The position numbers were made by a program, and so were the translations under genes. Positions 17,084 through 25,536 of a stretch of 64,000 nucleotides of DNA are shown here, in pieces. The stretch comes from Bacillus massiliglaciei (GTDB lineage Bacteria > Bacillota > Bacilli > Bacillales > DSM-1321): NCBI RefSeq assembly GCF_900098925.1, contig NZ_LT622358.1, positions 429,305 through 493,304 on the forward strand. Reading direction: 5' to 3'. The notes below the pieces were generated by a model. It was not told the DNA's origin. It saw only the letters and a list, made by a program, of their open reading frames with translations, and searched no databases. The stretch's first letter is position 1. Each line of letters begins with the position of its first letter.

Positions 17084-18863
17084 AACGGGACATCCAAATC
17101 AACTATGGAACGCTGGACCAGATCATTGAACAGCTTCATACATACAGGCAGGCCCTGCATCAGATGCAGCGTTCCCTGAATATAATAGCGGTCTACGCAG
17201 AGAGGAACTAAGGAAAGAGCCTGGAAGCCTGGGAAGAGCTCATGCAGCAATCCAAGAAAAATATCCAAAGCTATCAGACGCAAATCGAGGATTTATTGAC
17301 ATTGTTTGAAAGCTATGTGGCTGATACAACAGCTTATATCACACCTATTTCCAGAAACAGCATGATGAGAGTCGACCGAAACGATATTTGGGGGAATCTC
17401 TCACAGATTGAATGGACAGTAACGAACAGCCTTACCCGTGCAATCTTGGAAGCCAATCGGTCCCCAAGCCTTCTGTCTAGTCTGTTGGACGATGCAGATC
17501 CGGAAGAAAAAGAGCGAAGCAGATCTAATCAACAGAAGCTGGCAAGCCTTCGAAACGACATGGAATCCGCTCATCCAGGCTTAAACATAAAATGGAGGAG
17601 CTGTGGGACCTCTACGAGTCAAAAGTAAAAAAGTTTGAAAACACAGATGATGAATATGCAAACAAGGCCGCGGCGGTCCAAGATCGCTATATGAATTTTT
17701 ATGAAAAGATAAATGAAGTGGCTTCTGTCACAGCAGAAGGAGTCGGGAATTTTGTAAAAGGGTTAGCTACAGCGCTTTATGAGATAGCAAAAGGCCTTGT
17801 TACGCTTATTATCGATGCTGGCATCATTGCCGTATCAGACCTGATTCCAGATAATATAGAACCGGATTTTCTAAAAAAAGCTTCAGATAAAAGGATAGAG
17901 AGTGCTGCGGAAACGCTCGAGCTGATCATAGAAGATCCGGTCATTATCCTTGAATCGATGGCTCAATCTATATCAGATACCGCCGAAACAGAAGGAATCA
18001 TGTACGCATCAGGAAGTGCAGCTACTTCCTTCATCCCATACGCCGGCCAAGCCAAATACCTCAAGCTGTTAAAAGTAGAAAAAAGTATCAATAAAGCCGG
18101 CGGAACCCGCTCAGCCATCTCCAAAAAGCCAACAGAATCCGTCCAAGGCTTGGGCGGAATCAAGAAAGAAAACGCTGCATGGCCGAGCCATATAAAAAAT
18201 GGCGGCCAACAATACGTCCAGGATGTCACCCAGTTCTTTAGACGAAGCTTGATGCCCAATCCGTCCTTCCAGCTAAGTGCGGCGAATCAAGCACCCATCA
18301 ATATGATGAACAGAACCACGATCGAAAATCGGATGGATTCGATTGTTCCGGCGTCTCCTGTGAAGATTGAGGGGAAGGGAGCTGGGAGTGTTACTAAGGG
18401 TACGGGTAAAGAAACTTATCAACATCTAAAGGACTATAAAAATAATAAATATTTTACTCGAAGTGTAGAGTATAATGCAGGTAAAGATGGCACAGGATTT
18501 ACTTATAAAGTATATCAAAGAGGAGATATTAATTGGGATATGGTCCGAACAAAAGGTGCTAAAAAAGGTCGCGGGCTAACAAATGCTGAAGCATCTGCGA
18601 AATAAGGACTTGCTCCTATTCTTGATGAAGCAGGTAGTGTTGCAACATTGCATCATTCACAACAAAAAGGTGTTGGACCATTATATGAAGCTTCAACAAG
18701 GTACCATAATATTGCTAATGCTAAAAGAGCTCCACTACATCCTTATAAAGGGAAGTTAAACCCATTTTATCCAATGGATGAGACAACTAGAGGAGCGTTT
18801 CAAAAAGTAGATTCTATTAACTATTGGAAAATACGAGGAGAAGAAGCTTTAGGAGGAAGATAA
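17080..18863 (+). pseudogene. LXG polymorphic toxin with LHH-type nuclease tail, three lesions
   Basis: Read through, this encodes an LXG toxin: an N-terminal LXG secretion domain (about 190 codons), a middle region with a hydrophobic stretch (GNFVKGLATALYEIAKG), and a C-terminal nuclease module with LHHSQQKGVGPLYE followed by RYHN, the HNH/Endo VII LHH pattern. Three lesions break it: an in-frame TAA at 17209-17211 (codon 44), a frameshift near 17575-17590, and an in-frame TAA at 18603-18605 just before the nuclease module. The parts are otherwise co-linear, so decay is recent. The nuclease fragment (18648-18863) has no good start signal. Confidence 0.8.
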
Positions 18864-18864
18864 A

Positions 18865-19293
18865 ATGAGAATATTGCCTGAGAGACTAGATGAAGTTCTA
18901 GGAGAAGAAATATATAAACGTGAAGATAGCAATCTAGTACAGGATGCTTTAGTAAGGCTAGGTGTAAACGCATCGGATACTTTCCAAGAATTTTATATCC
19001 AGTATGCAGGACCTTTTTGGGAAGAGCATGTACCCTTTGAATTACTAGATATAGTAGACGAAGAAAACAATATTAAATCATACACACTCATTTCTAGAAA
19101 AGAACATGGTTTTCCGAAGCAATATCTGGTTTTAAGTGAAATGTCAGCAAATGCTGTATTAGTACTAGATACTATAACAGATAAAGTTTATATAGTTAAT
19201 TTTGAGGGTGGAGATGAACTACTTATTAAAGGTGAGTTAAAGGAAAGTTGGTCATCGTTTTTTGATTTCTTGAAGGCATATTTTAATTGTTAA
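18865..19293 (+). CDS. SMI1/KNR4 (SUKH) family immunity protein
   Basis: A 142-residue acidic protein with the SUKH layout: FYIQYAGPFW, a central ISRKEHGFPKQYLVLSE, a glycine/acidic segment NFEGGDELL, then WSSFFDFLKAYF at the end. It starts one base after the toxin stop, the usual place for the cognate immunity gene, and should neutralise an LHH nuclease in the cytoplasm. The gene is intact while the toxin is not, consistent with orphan immunity against sibling toxins. Confidence 0.82.
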   Translation: MRILPERLDEVLGEEIYKREDSNLVQDALVRLGVNASDTFQEFYIQYAGPFWEEHVPFELLDIVDEENNIKSYTLISRKEHGFPKQYLVLSEMSANAVLVLDTITDKVYIVNFEGGDELLIKGELKESWSSFFDFLKAYFNC

Positions 19294-19327
19294 TTATGGT
19301 CCAATAAAAGTTAATTCAGAGATACTT

Positions 19328-19363
19328 AAAACCTTGATTGGTAATATACCTTTCAAGGTTTTT
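19328..19363 (+). terminator. Terminator after immunity gene
   Basis: AAAACCTTG and CAAGGTTTT stem followed by T-rich sequence. Confidence 0.75.
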
Positions 19364-19608
19364 GACTTTAAGAACTTTATGGTTAAAACAATATCACTTT
19401 TGAATCAAAAACTCATGATGGTTAGCAAACTTACGAGATTGGTTGCAGTGACATTTAAAATATACAGCCACACTTACTACTCGATTTATATTTGCACACG
19501 AGAATGACAAAGCAAGTAATGTTAAAGGTGGCAACATACAAACACGTTAAGCTAGTAACAAAAAGAAAGATGTATGAGCAACATAAACAATGGTATGTCT
19601 ACACTAAA

Positions 19609-20403
19609 CTAGACAATTTTTTTAAGGTGTCTATGCTTGTAATCAATTGGGCTTTCATATCCAAGGGTTCCATGAATTCGTATGTTATTAAACCAGTGAA
19701 CATAGTCTTGTAATTCCCTTGTTAATTCTACTAAACTATTAAAATGTCTTCCTTTCACAAACTCTGTTTTGATGATTTTAAATGTTGCTTCGGCTACTGC
19801 ATTATCATATGGGCAGCCCTTCATACTTAAGGATCGTTGGATAGTAAATGTTTTCAAAGCATCATCAATCAATTTGTTTTTAAACTCATTTCCACGATCG
19901 GTATGAAATAGCTGTATTTTATTAAGATCGACCTTAATAGAAGCTATTGCACGATAAACGAGTAATGCATCTTTATTTGGCCCTGTACTAAAACCGATGA
20001 TTTCTCGATTAAAGAGATCGACAAAGACACATACGTAGTTCCATTTTTGATTAACCCTTACGTATGTTAAATCGCTTACGATTGCGGTCATTTCTTGTTC
20101 CTGGGTAAACGCACGATTAAGTTCATTCTTCTGTTCTGATTCATTACAGGATTTCGCATGCGGTTTAAATTGAGCAATTGTATAGGAAGAAACAAGGCCC
20201 TGTTCCTGCATTATGCGCCCGATTCTACGCCTGGAAACGATAAGACCGCGCTTTTTTAATTCTACTTTGATTTTACGTGTTCCATAGTTTTGACGGCTTG
20301 CGTGAAAAATATCGACTACATCAGAGACAACGGGATCCTCTGCAATTCTTTCTTTTACTTCATAATAATAGACACTTCTAGGGAGTTGTAGGACTTTGCA
20401 CAT
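19609..20403 (-). CDS. IS3-family transposase OrfB (IS A)
   Basis: Integrase-core part of the transposase. The DDE triad is visible as IVSDLTYV, FHTDRGNEF and AVAEATFKIIKTEF, preceded by an HTH_21-like region (NYGTRKIKVELKKRG). In IS3 elements OrfB is normally made as an OrfAB fusion by -1 frameshifting near the end of orfA, so the listed start may not be used on its own. Looks complete. Confidence 0.9.
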   Translation of the reverse strand: MCKVLQLPRSVYYYEVKERIAEDPVVSDVVDIFHASRQNYGTRKIKVELKKRGLIVSRRRIGRIMQEQGLVSSYTIAQFKPHAKSCNESEQKNELNRAFTQEQEMTAIVSDLTYVRVNQKWNYVCVFVDLFNREIIGFSTGPNKDALLVYRAIASIKVDLNKIQLFHTDRGNEFKNKLIDDALKTFTIQRSLSMKGCPYDNAVAEATFKIIKTEFVKGRHFNSLVELTRELQDYVHWFNNIRIHGTLGYESPIDYKHRHLKKIV

Positions 20404-20444
20404 TGCTGATATCGAGTATTTGTGTTGGTTATTCTTGATTACAT

Positions 20445-20729
20445 TTACTTTCGTCCTAGTATCAGCGCGGCTTGCTTTAAAATGTCATTTTCCATTTCTA
20501 GCTGCTTATTTCTTTTTCGGAGTTCCATCAATTCTTTTTGCTCATCTGTTAAATTGTCTTTCTCCTTAAAAGAACCTGACTTTTGACTCTGACTCACCCA
20601 CTTATCTAAAGATGAAGGAGTAAGGTCATACTCACGAATAATCTCTTTTCTTGGTTTTCCATTTTGGTACAGCTGCACGATCTGTTGCTTGAAATCTTCA
20701 GTAAATGTTCGGCGTTCTCTTTTGGCCAT
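20445..20729 (-). CDS. IS3-family transposase OrfA (IS A)
   Basis: A 94-residue helix-turn-helix protein (FTEDFKQQIVQLYQNGKPRKEIIREYDL) with a leucine-zipper tail (ELRKRNKQLEMENDILKQA), typical of OrfA in IS3 elements. Start ATG at 20729 (MAKRERRTF) is preferred over an ATG 15 bases upstream. Confidence 0.88.
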   Translation of the reverse strand: MAKRERRTFTEDFKQQIVQLYQNGKPRKEIIREYDLTPSSLDKWVSQSQKSGSFKEKDNLTDEQKELMELRKRNKQLEMENDILKQAALILGRK

Positions 20730-20993
20730 GTAGATTCTCCTCAAATGTATTATTTGTAGTCTACTTGACCTTAAAAATTCTGTCCAACTAAGTGTAGCCT
20801 ATCCACCAAGTGAAGAAATATTTAATCAAGTCACAAAAGAGTTAGAAGAAATGGACTCACTCCCTAAAGGTATTTACAGTTTCTCGCTGAATGATAACTA
20901 CATTGATAAACAGAGTGCTGAAGGAGCTAAAGATAACTCATTAAAACGGGGTTATCCCGATTATATTATTAAGGAATAAAGCAGGTAGAATAA

Positions 20994-21131
20994 ATGGAGA
21001 CACTTAAAGGTTCACCAACTGTTAATCCGAATATAGCAGCAAACAATGATAAAGATTTAGTTGAACTTGCAGGCCTGCATGCATATACCTATCCACTTTT
21101 TGAATCGGTAATACAAATCTCGAGAGTTTAA
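20994..21131 (+). other. Possible 45-residue ORF between the two IS3 elements
   Basis: Open frame starting METLKGSPTVNPNIAANND. No clear ribosome binding site; the family is not recognised. It may be a remnant of the accessory gene cluster broken up by IS traffic. From 21132 to 21343 nothing was found. Confidence 0.25.
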
Positions 21132-21397
21132 GTAAGAAATGATAGCTTAGCTAGAATAAAATATGAAATCCTTTAAATGCAGAACCTTTTTATATCAATT
21201 AATTTGATAATTGTTGAAAAAAGGTAATACTAAGGTTTATCGAACATAACGGAAAAGGGGCAAACACCAAGAGTCCATTTGAACTACTTGCTAAGACGTT
21301 AGGGATTTTTAAGATAAATGGTATATGTTGGTATTAGGTCAATAAAGTAGACACAATTTTTTAGATTTATTTCACCTACCGCGCTTACGCTTGGTGG

Positions 21398-21443
21398 CCT
21401 CTTCCTTCAAGTACAGAATGCATTCTGTACTTGAAGGAAGAGG
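21398..21443. repeat. 46-bp perfect palindrome inside IS B
   Basis: Bases 21398-21420 are the exact reverse complement of 21421-21443 (half-site begins CCTCTTCCTTCAAGTACAG), with no loop. It lies just beyond the orfB stop. Such palindromes extrude cruciforms and are unstable. An imperfect inverted repeat (CCTACCGCG with CGCTTGGTGG) lies immediately left of it. Confidence 0.9.
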
Positions 21444-21460
21444 AAAAGTTGAGTTTTGGC

Positions 21461-22294
21461 TTAATTCGCAATCTTATCAAAGTACATACGTTCGTATTCG
21501 GATGGGGAAAAATAACCATTTGCAGAGTGTATTCTTTTTGAGTTATAGAATATCTCGATATATTCATAGATTTCCTTTTTCGCTTGTTCTCTAGTCTTGT
21601 ATTTAGTCAAATAAATTAGTTCTTTCTTCAATACACTGTGAAAAGATTCAATACAAGCGTTGTCGTAACAGTTTCCTTTTCTGCTCATGCTTACATCGAT
21701 CTTGTAGGCGGCTAATTGCTTTTGGTAATCTTTCGAACAATATTGACTTCCACAGTCTGAATGATGAAGAACAGATCCGAGCGGCCGTTGCTGGCGATTA
21801 TAAGCCCGGTCCAAAGCGTTGATAACCAAGTCTTTTGTCATTGTTTTATCGACGGACCAGCCTACAATTTTACGGGAAAACAAATCCATTACACTCGCCA
21901 GATAAAGCCATCCTTCTGATGTGGGAACATAAGTGATATCAGCCACCCATACTTTATTTGGCTCATCAACTTTAAACTCTTGATTGAGCTTGTTTTCATA
22001 GACTGGGAGTGTGTGTTTTGAGTTCGTCGTCGCTTTATATTTTTTTACAGTCTTTGATCGAAGATCCTCTTCTTTCATGATTCGAGCTACTGTTTTTTGA
22101 CAAACCGGTATCCCTTTTTTCTCTAGGTCTTTCGCTATCTTCGGACTTCCATAAAGTCCTCTGGATTCCAAATAGGATTTATGAACATGCTTAACCAGGG
22201 TCTTATGGCGTTTGGTTTTTTCACTTTCAGGGCGGTCCACCCATTTATGATATCCGCTTCGTGAAACATTCATAACGTTGCACATCTTCTCCAC
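21461..22294 (-). CDS. IS3-family transposase OrfB (IS B)
   Basis: A 277-residue integrase-core protein. DDE residues appear in WVADITYVP, LHHSDCGSQY and ACIESFHSVLKKE. The HTH_21-like segment is GLYGSPKIAKDLEKKGI. Distinct from IS A at the sequence level, so the two elements entered separately. Probably produced as an OrfAB frameshift fusion. Confidence 0.92.
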   Translation of the reverse strand: MEKMCNVMNVSRSGYHKWVDRPESEKTKRHKTLVKHVHKSYLESRGLYGSPKIAKDLEKKGIPVCQKTVARIMKEEDLRSKTVKKYKATTNSKHTLPVYENKLNQEFKVDEPNKVWVADITYVPTSEGWLYLASVMDLFSRKIVGWSVDKTMTKDLVINALDRAYNRQQRPLGSVLHHSDCGSQYCSKDYQKQLAAYKIDVSMSRKGNCYDNACIESFHSVLKKELIYLTKYKTREQAKKEIYEYIEIFYNSKRIHSANGYFSPSEYERMYFDKIAN

Positions 22295-22332
22295 ACGGAA
22301 CTTGAAGCGATTCTCGAAGATAAATGAGAAAA

Positions 22333-22614
22333 TTACCGATGGTCTTTCGCGAAGAAGTGCATAGCCTTTTTTAAGATGGCATTCTCCTCTTCCAAATCAC
22401 GGAGACGTTTTTGCATGGCTTTTAATTGTTGGTTTTCCGTCATGTTTGGAAGGGCAGCTTCTATAAACTCTTCACCGTATTTCTTTTTCCAATTGTGAAT
22501 AGTATTTGGGTTGATATCCAGATCCCTGGCCGTCTGGGCAACTGATTTGTTTTGTTCAATCATCATTTGGACTGTGCTTCTTTTGAAATCTTCATCAAAT
22601 GTTTGTCTGCTCAT
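22333..22614 (-). CDS. IS3-family transposase OrfA (IS B)
   Basis: A 93-residue helix-turn-helix protein (FDEDFKRSTVQMMIEQNKS, LDINPNTIHNWKKKYG) followed by a leucine zipper (LRDLEEENAILKKAMHFF). Typical IS3 OrfA that recognises the inverted repeats. Confidence 0.92.
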   Translation of the reverse strand: MSRQTFDEDFKRSTVQMMIEQNKSVAQTARDLDINPNTIHNWKKKYGEEFIEAALPNMTENQQLKAMQKRLRDLEEENAILKKAMHFFAKDHR

Positions 22615-22883
22615 TTGGACACCTCTTATTATTAGTTATTTTAATAATAAACTGTGTCTACTTTTGAGTCTAACATCAATGTAGTGTTTAAAGGGCTAAA
22701 TATATTAGAAAAGTTATTAGCGCTTTTTCCAGCCCTTTTAGTTACTAGTTATTATAAACCGATCACTTTTTCCTTGTTTGAACACATTATAATATAAATA
22801 CACTTAACAGATTTTTTTGTGTGCCAAAAATTCAATCTTACATACTTCAAGAATAGTATAGAAAAAAACATGGATAGTCGTTA

Positions 22884-23078
22884 CTATTCTAAATCTTTAG
22901 GTCTGTCCACATAAAAGGACACGATATATCCGCAGTTCCCGCAATATTCTGCTGATATTGGTGAAGGTCTTTTCCTAAGATTGTTTTCGGGGTACATGTG
23001 AACTTGTCCAACAGTGGCCCCCATGGTCCCTTTTTTTATTTCTTCACTATTGCACTTCGGACATATACGATGTTTCAT
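22884..23078 (-). CDS. Small zinc-ribbon protein, 64 aa
   Basis: Two CxxC knuckles (CPKC near residue 5 and CGNC near 47) form a zinc ribbon. ATG at 23078 follows AGGAGGATTGCCTT; an upstream in-frame start lacks such a site. Function unknown. It and the next gene upstream are both cysteine-knuckle proteins on the same strand. Confidence 0.7.
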   Translation of the reverse strand: MKHRICPKCNSEEIKKGTMGATVGQVHMYPENNLRKRPSPISAEYCGNCGYIVSFYVDRPKDLE

Positions 23079-23230
23079 AAGGCAATCCTCCTTCTTTATT
23101 TTAGCGAAACTTTTCATGTTAATTTTAACATAGCAAGTTCTTTCCAAAAATCTGTTAACGTTTAATATTTTGATTTTTTATAACAAAAACGCACTTTCCT
23201 CACTCCTTTAGACTACTCCTTAATGAAAAA

Positions 23231-23530
23231 TCATTTTTTTCTCCAAGTTGTTTCTTCATTAGATACATTATAAAAAGGATAAAACAGTAATACGGCTATT
23301 CCTAAAACAAATATTAAACTTAAAGAAATTAAAGGTGAATAATTAAATAGGGGAAGCAGCAATGGTAATAGGATCATTACATTTGACAGCAAAAGTCTTT
23401 TCCTTGATTTAGGCGTAAGATATTGTTTCTTCCTACAATAGGGACATGTCATTCCTGTATCTAACACAAATCCAGCTTTTTGCGTTTGTTTCCAATTCCA
23501 ACATTTATTACAATTTTGACAAGTTAGCAT
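23231..23530 (-). CDS. CxxC-20-CxxC membrane protein, 99 aa
   Basis: Two cysteine pairs separated by about 20 residues (CQNCNKCW at the N terminus and CPYCRKKQ near residue 29), then two membrane segments (about 48-62 and 66-88). The layout matches the small cysteine-rich family TIGR04104. Role unknown. Confidence 0.72.
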   Translation of the reverse strand: MLTCQNCNKCWNWKQTQKAGFVLDTGMTCPYCRKKQYLTPKSRKRLLLSNVMILLPLLLPLFNYSPLISLSLIFVLGIAVLLFYPFYNVSNEETTWRKK

Positions 23531-23894
23531 TTCTCCATCATTCCTTTTTTAAATTATCTAGCTAATTTAAAAATTGGCAGGCCAGCTGCATCGGCTTAAA
23601 ACAATTTCAAGTCAAAATCAATTAACAATGATGATATAACGATTAACATGATAATTACTGAAGGCTTGATGTTCACAGCAGATCTTTCTTTTATGAAAGT
23701 ATTTTATCAGAATTTCCTAAATGAATAAGCCAAGCATCTGTGACTGTGTGTGAAGACGTGCGTTTGGAAGAAAGAGAAAGGGATTGGGGAAAGAATTCAA
23801 TAACTGAAAGCAGATATTTTCCGATTAAGATGGCACCATATTTAATAGAGTAAAACAATTAAAAGGATTATAAAAATATTGCGATCAAAAAAAA
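23531..23894. other. Noncoding stretch before TRAP promoter
   Basis: About 360 bases without a supportable gene. Short open pieces exist (for example ending VFYQNFLNE near 23725) but none has start signals or a family. Confidence 0.4.
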
Positions 23895-23961
23895 TGAACG
23901 CGGTTGCAATTAATAGAAAATTTTGATATAAATTAATTAGTTTGTTTAGTTTACAAATTAA
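23895..23961 (+). promoter_or_regulatory. TRAP operon promoter with ROK-type operator
   Basis: A sigma-A promoter reads TTGCAA (23904-23909), 17 bases, TATAAA (23927-23932). Just downstream lies the palindrome TTTGTTTAGTTTACAAA (23941-23957) within a wider TTAG...TTAA repeat, closely like two sites at the repressor and uxaC promoters and like XylR operators. A weak cre-like sequence, TGAACGCGGTTGCA (23895-23908), overlaps the -35 box. Confidence 0.8.
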
Positions 23962-23993
23962 AGTGATAGAGAGAATAATAGTTACTTTAATTA

Positions 23994-24007
23994 TGAAAGC
24001 GCTTTTT
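23994..24007 (+). promoter_or_regulatory. CcpA cre site in TRAP leader
   Basis: TGAAAGCGCTTTTT differs from the core catabolite-responsive element consensus at a single position. Lying downstream of the promoter it would act as a roadblock when glucose is present. Confidence 0.7.
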
Positions 24008-24056
24008 AGAAATAGCACAAGAATTTTTATTAAGGTTAAAAAGGAGGAAAAAACAA

Positions 24057-25073
24057 ATGAGAAAAAGGATGCTGCCCTTAATCATTCTTGTGATTATATT
24101 GGCAGGGTGCCAAAGCAGTGCAGATGGAGGGGACGTGACGGAACTGCGTCTTGCTCATAACCAGCCCTTAGATCATCCGATTCACTTATCATTAATGGAA
24201 TTTGGCCGCCTTGTGGAGGAAAAGTCACATCATAAAATAAAAGTGAAGGTATTTGCCAACGGTCAATTGGGCAGTGAGCGGGAAGTAATTGAACTGACAC
24301 AGACAGGCGCAGTAGATATTTCTAAAGTGAGTGCCAGCGCATTAGAAGGCTTTGAATCTGACTATTCCATTTTCAGTTTGCCATACGTATTTGAAAGCTA
24401 TCAAGAGTTTCAGGAAACAATGAGCAAAAAAGAAGTAACAGATAAAGTATATAAGCAAACAGAGGATATCGGGTTTGTTGGATTGACCTATTACAATGCA
24501 GGAGTGCGAAATATTTATACAAAGGAAAAAGAGGTTAAGACACCGGCAGATATGGCTGGATTGAAAGTTCGAGTGCAGCCTAGTCAGACAAGTGTGAAAA
24601 TGATTGAAGCATTAGGCGGGACACCAACACCGATGGCTTATGGTGAAGTATATACGGCACTTCAAGCAGGGGTAATTGATGCGGCAGAAAACAATGAATC
24701 TGCATTAGTTACTAACAACCACGGTGAAGTAGCGAAGTCATATATGTATACAGAACATCAAATTGTACCAGATATTTTGATAATGAATGCAGAAAAACTC
24801 AAAAAATTTACTGAAGACGAGAAAGCGATCATTTATGAAGCTGCAGCTGAGTCTACGAGATACCATGAAGATGTATGGAACAAAACGATTGAAGAGGCGA
24901 AAGATATAGCGAAAAATGAAATGGGAGTTCATTTTATTGATGTGGATAAAGAGCCTTTCATAGAGGCAGTACAGCCACTGCACAAAGAATATATGGAAAA
25001 TGAAAAAACTAAAGATATTTATCAACTAATAAAAGGGGCGAAAGAGAATGAGCAGGGTAAAAAATCTGATTGA
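24057..25073 (+). CDS. dctP: TRAP transporter solute-binding lipoprotein DctP
   Basis: A 338-residue periplasmic-type binding protein anchored as a lipoprotein (lipobox ILAGC, Cys at about residue 18). The DctP fold signatures are ANGQLGSEREVIELTQTG, LKVRVQPSQTSVKMIEALGG and the conserved Arg in that strand, which clamps the carboxylate of the ligand. With uxaC in the same predicted regulon a hexuronate or uronate-bearing sugar is the likely ligand. The end overlaps dctQ by 26 bases. Strong AAGGAGG site. Confidence 0.92.
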   Translation: MRKRMLPLIILVIILAGCQSSADGGDVTELRLAHNQPLDHPIHLSLMEFGRLVEEKSHHKIKVKVFANGQLGSEREVIELTQTGAVDISKVSASALEGFESDYSIFSLPYVFESYQEFQETMSKKEVTDKVYKQTEDIGFVGLTYYNAGVRNIYTKEKEVKTPADMAGLKVRVQPSQTSVKMIEALGGTPTPMAYGEVYTALQAGVIDAAENNESALVTNNHGEVAKSYMYTEHQIVPDILIMNAEKLKKFTEDEKAIIYEAAAESTRYHEDVWNKTIEEAKDIAKNEMGVHFIDVDKEPFIEAVQPLHKEYMENEKTKDIYQLIKGAKENEQGKKSD

Positions 25074-25536
25074 TAAATTGCTGCTTTCTGTTTCTATTAT
25101 TCTATTAATTGCAATGGTTGCACTTTCAACATGGCAGGTTCTGGCGCGGTATGTCTTTAATATTTCATCTCCTGGAACAGAAGAAACGATACGTTATTTA
25201 TTGATCTGGTTTAGTTTGTTTTCTGCGGCCTATGTTTTTGGTGAAAAAAAACATATTGCCATTTTATTTTTTAAAGAAAAATTAGGGATAAAAAGCCAGC
25301 GGATCATGGAACGTATTACAGATATTTTGATTATAGTGCTGGCAGCTGTTTTAATGGTTTATGGCGGCATTAAAATTGTGCTTTTGACTGTTTCACAAAC
25401 AGCCGCTGCGACCGGTATTTCGATGGCTATGGTATACGCAGCTCTTCCTGTTAGCGGTTTTTTCATTATTTTATTTACATTTCTTAATATGCGCACAAAC
25501 GACGTAAATGAAGGGGAAGAGGTGATCAAACAATGA
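25048..25536 (+). CDS. dctQ: TRAP transporter small permease DctQ
   Basis: A 162-residue protein with four membrane segments, the small membrane subunit that pairs with DctM. The conserved segment QVLARYVFNISSPGTEE is at about residues 28-45. Overlaps dctP upstream and shares ATGA with dctM downstream, so all three are co-translated. Confidence 0.92.
   Translation: MSRVKNLIDKLLLSVSIILLIAMVALSTWQVLARYVFNISSPGTEETIRYLLIWFSLFSAAYVFGEKKHIAILFFKEKLGIKSQRIMERITDILIIVLAAVLMVYGGIKIVLLTVSQTAAATGISMAMVYAALPVSGFFIILFTFLNMRTNDVNEGEEVIKQ

Larger units (their letters stand above)
19597..20799 (-). mobile_element. IS3-family insertion sequence A
   Basis: About 1.2 kb. The imperfect terminal repeats are CTACACT..RGACA followed by TTTTTAAGGT at each end. 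It is flanked by TAT on both sides (about 19594-19596 and 20800-20802). Two minus-strand genes, orfA and orfB, fill it. Left boundary is given to within one or two bases. Confidence 0.85.
19492..20979 (+). pseudogene. Small ORF split by an IS3-family element
   Basis: The left part (19492-19596, TTG start, ending in KQWY) and the right part (20800-20979, beginning YPPSEEIFNQ and ending GYPDYIIKE) join in frame when the IS and one copy of the 3-bp duplication TAT are removed, giving about 93 codons. The family is not recognised; its place behind a toxin/immunity pair suggests another immunity or toxin fragment. Residues before the left part are not open far upstream, so the gene may have been decaying already. 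Confidence 0.6.
21344..22664 (-). mobile_element. IS3-family insertion sequence B
   Basis: About 1.32 kb. The inverted ends share AAAGTAGACACA then TTT. No matching target duplication is visible (left flank AAT, right flank TGA), so neighbouring sequence may have rearranged. The spacer between the left end and orfB contains a 46-bp perfect palindrome. Confidence 0.82.
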
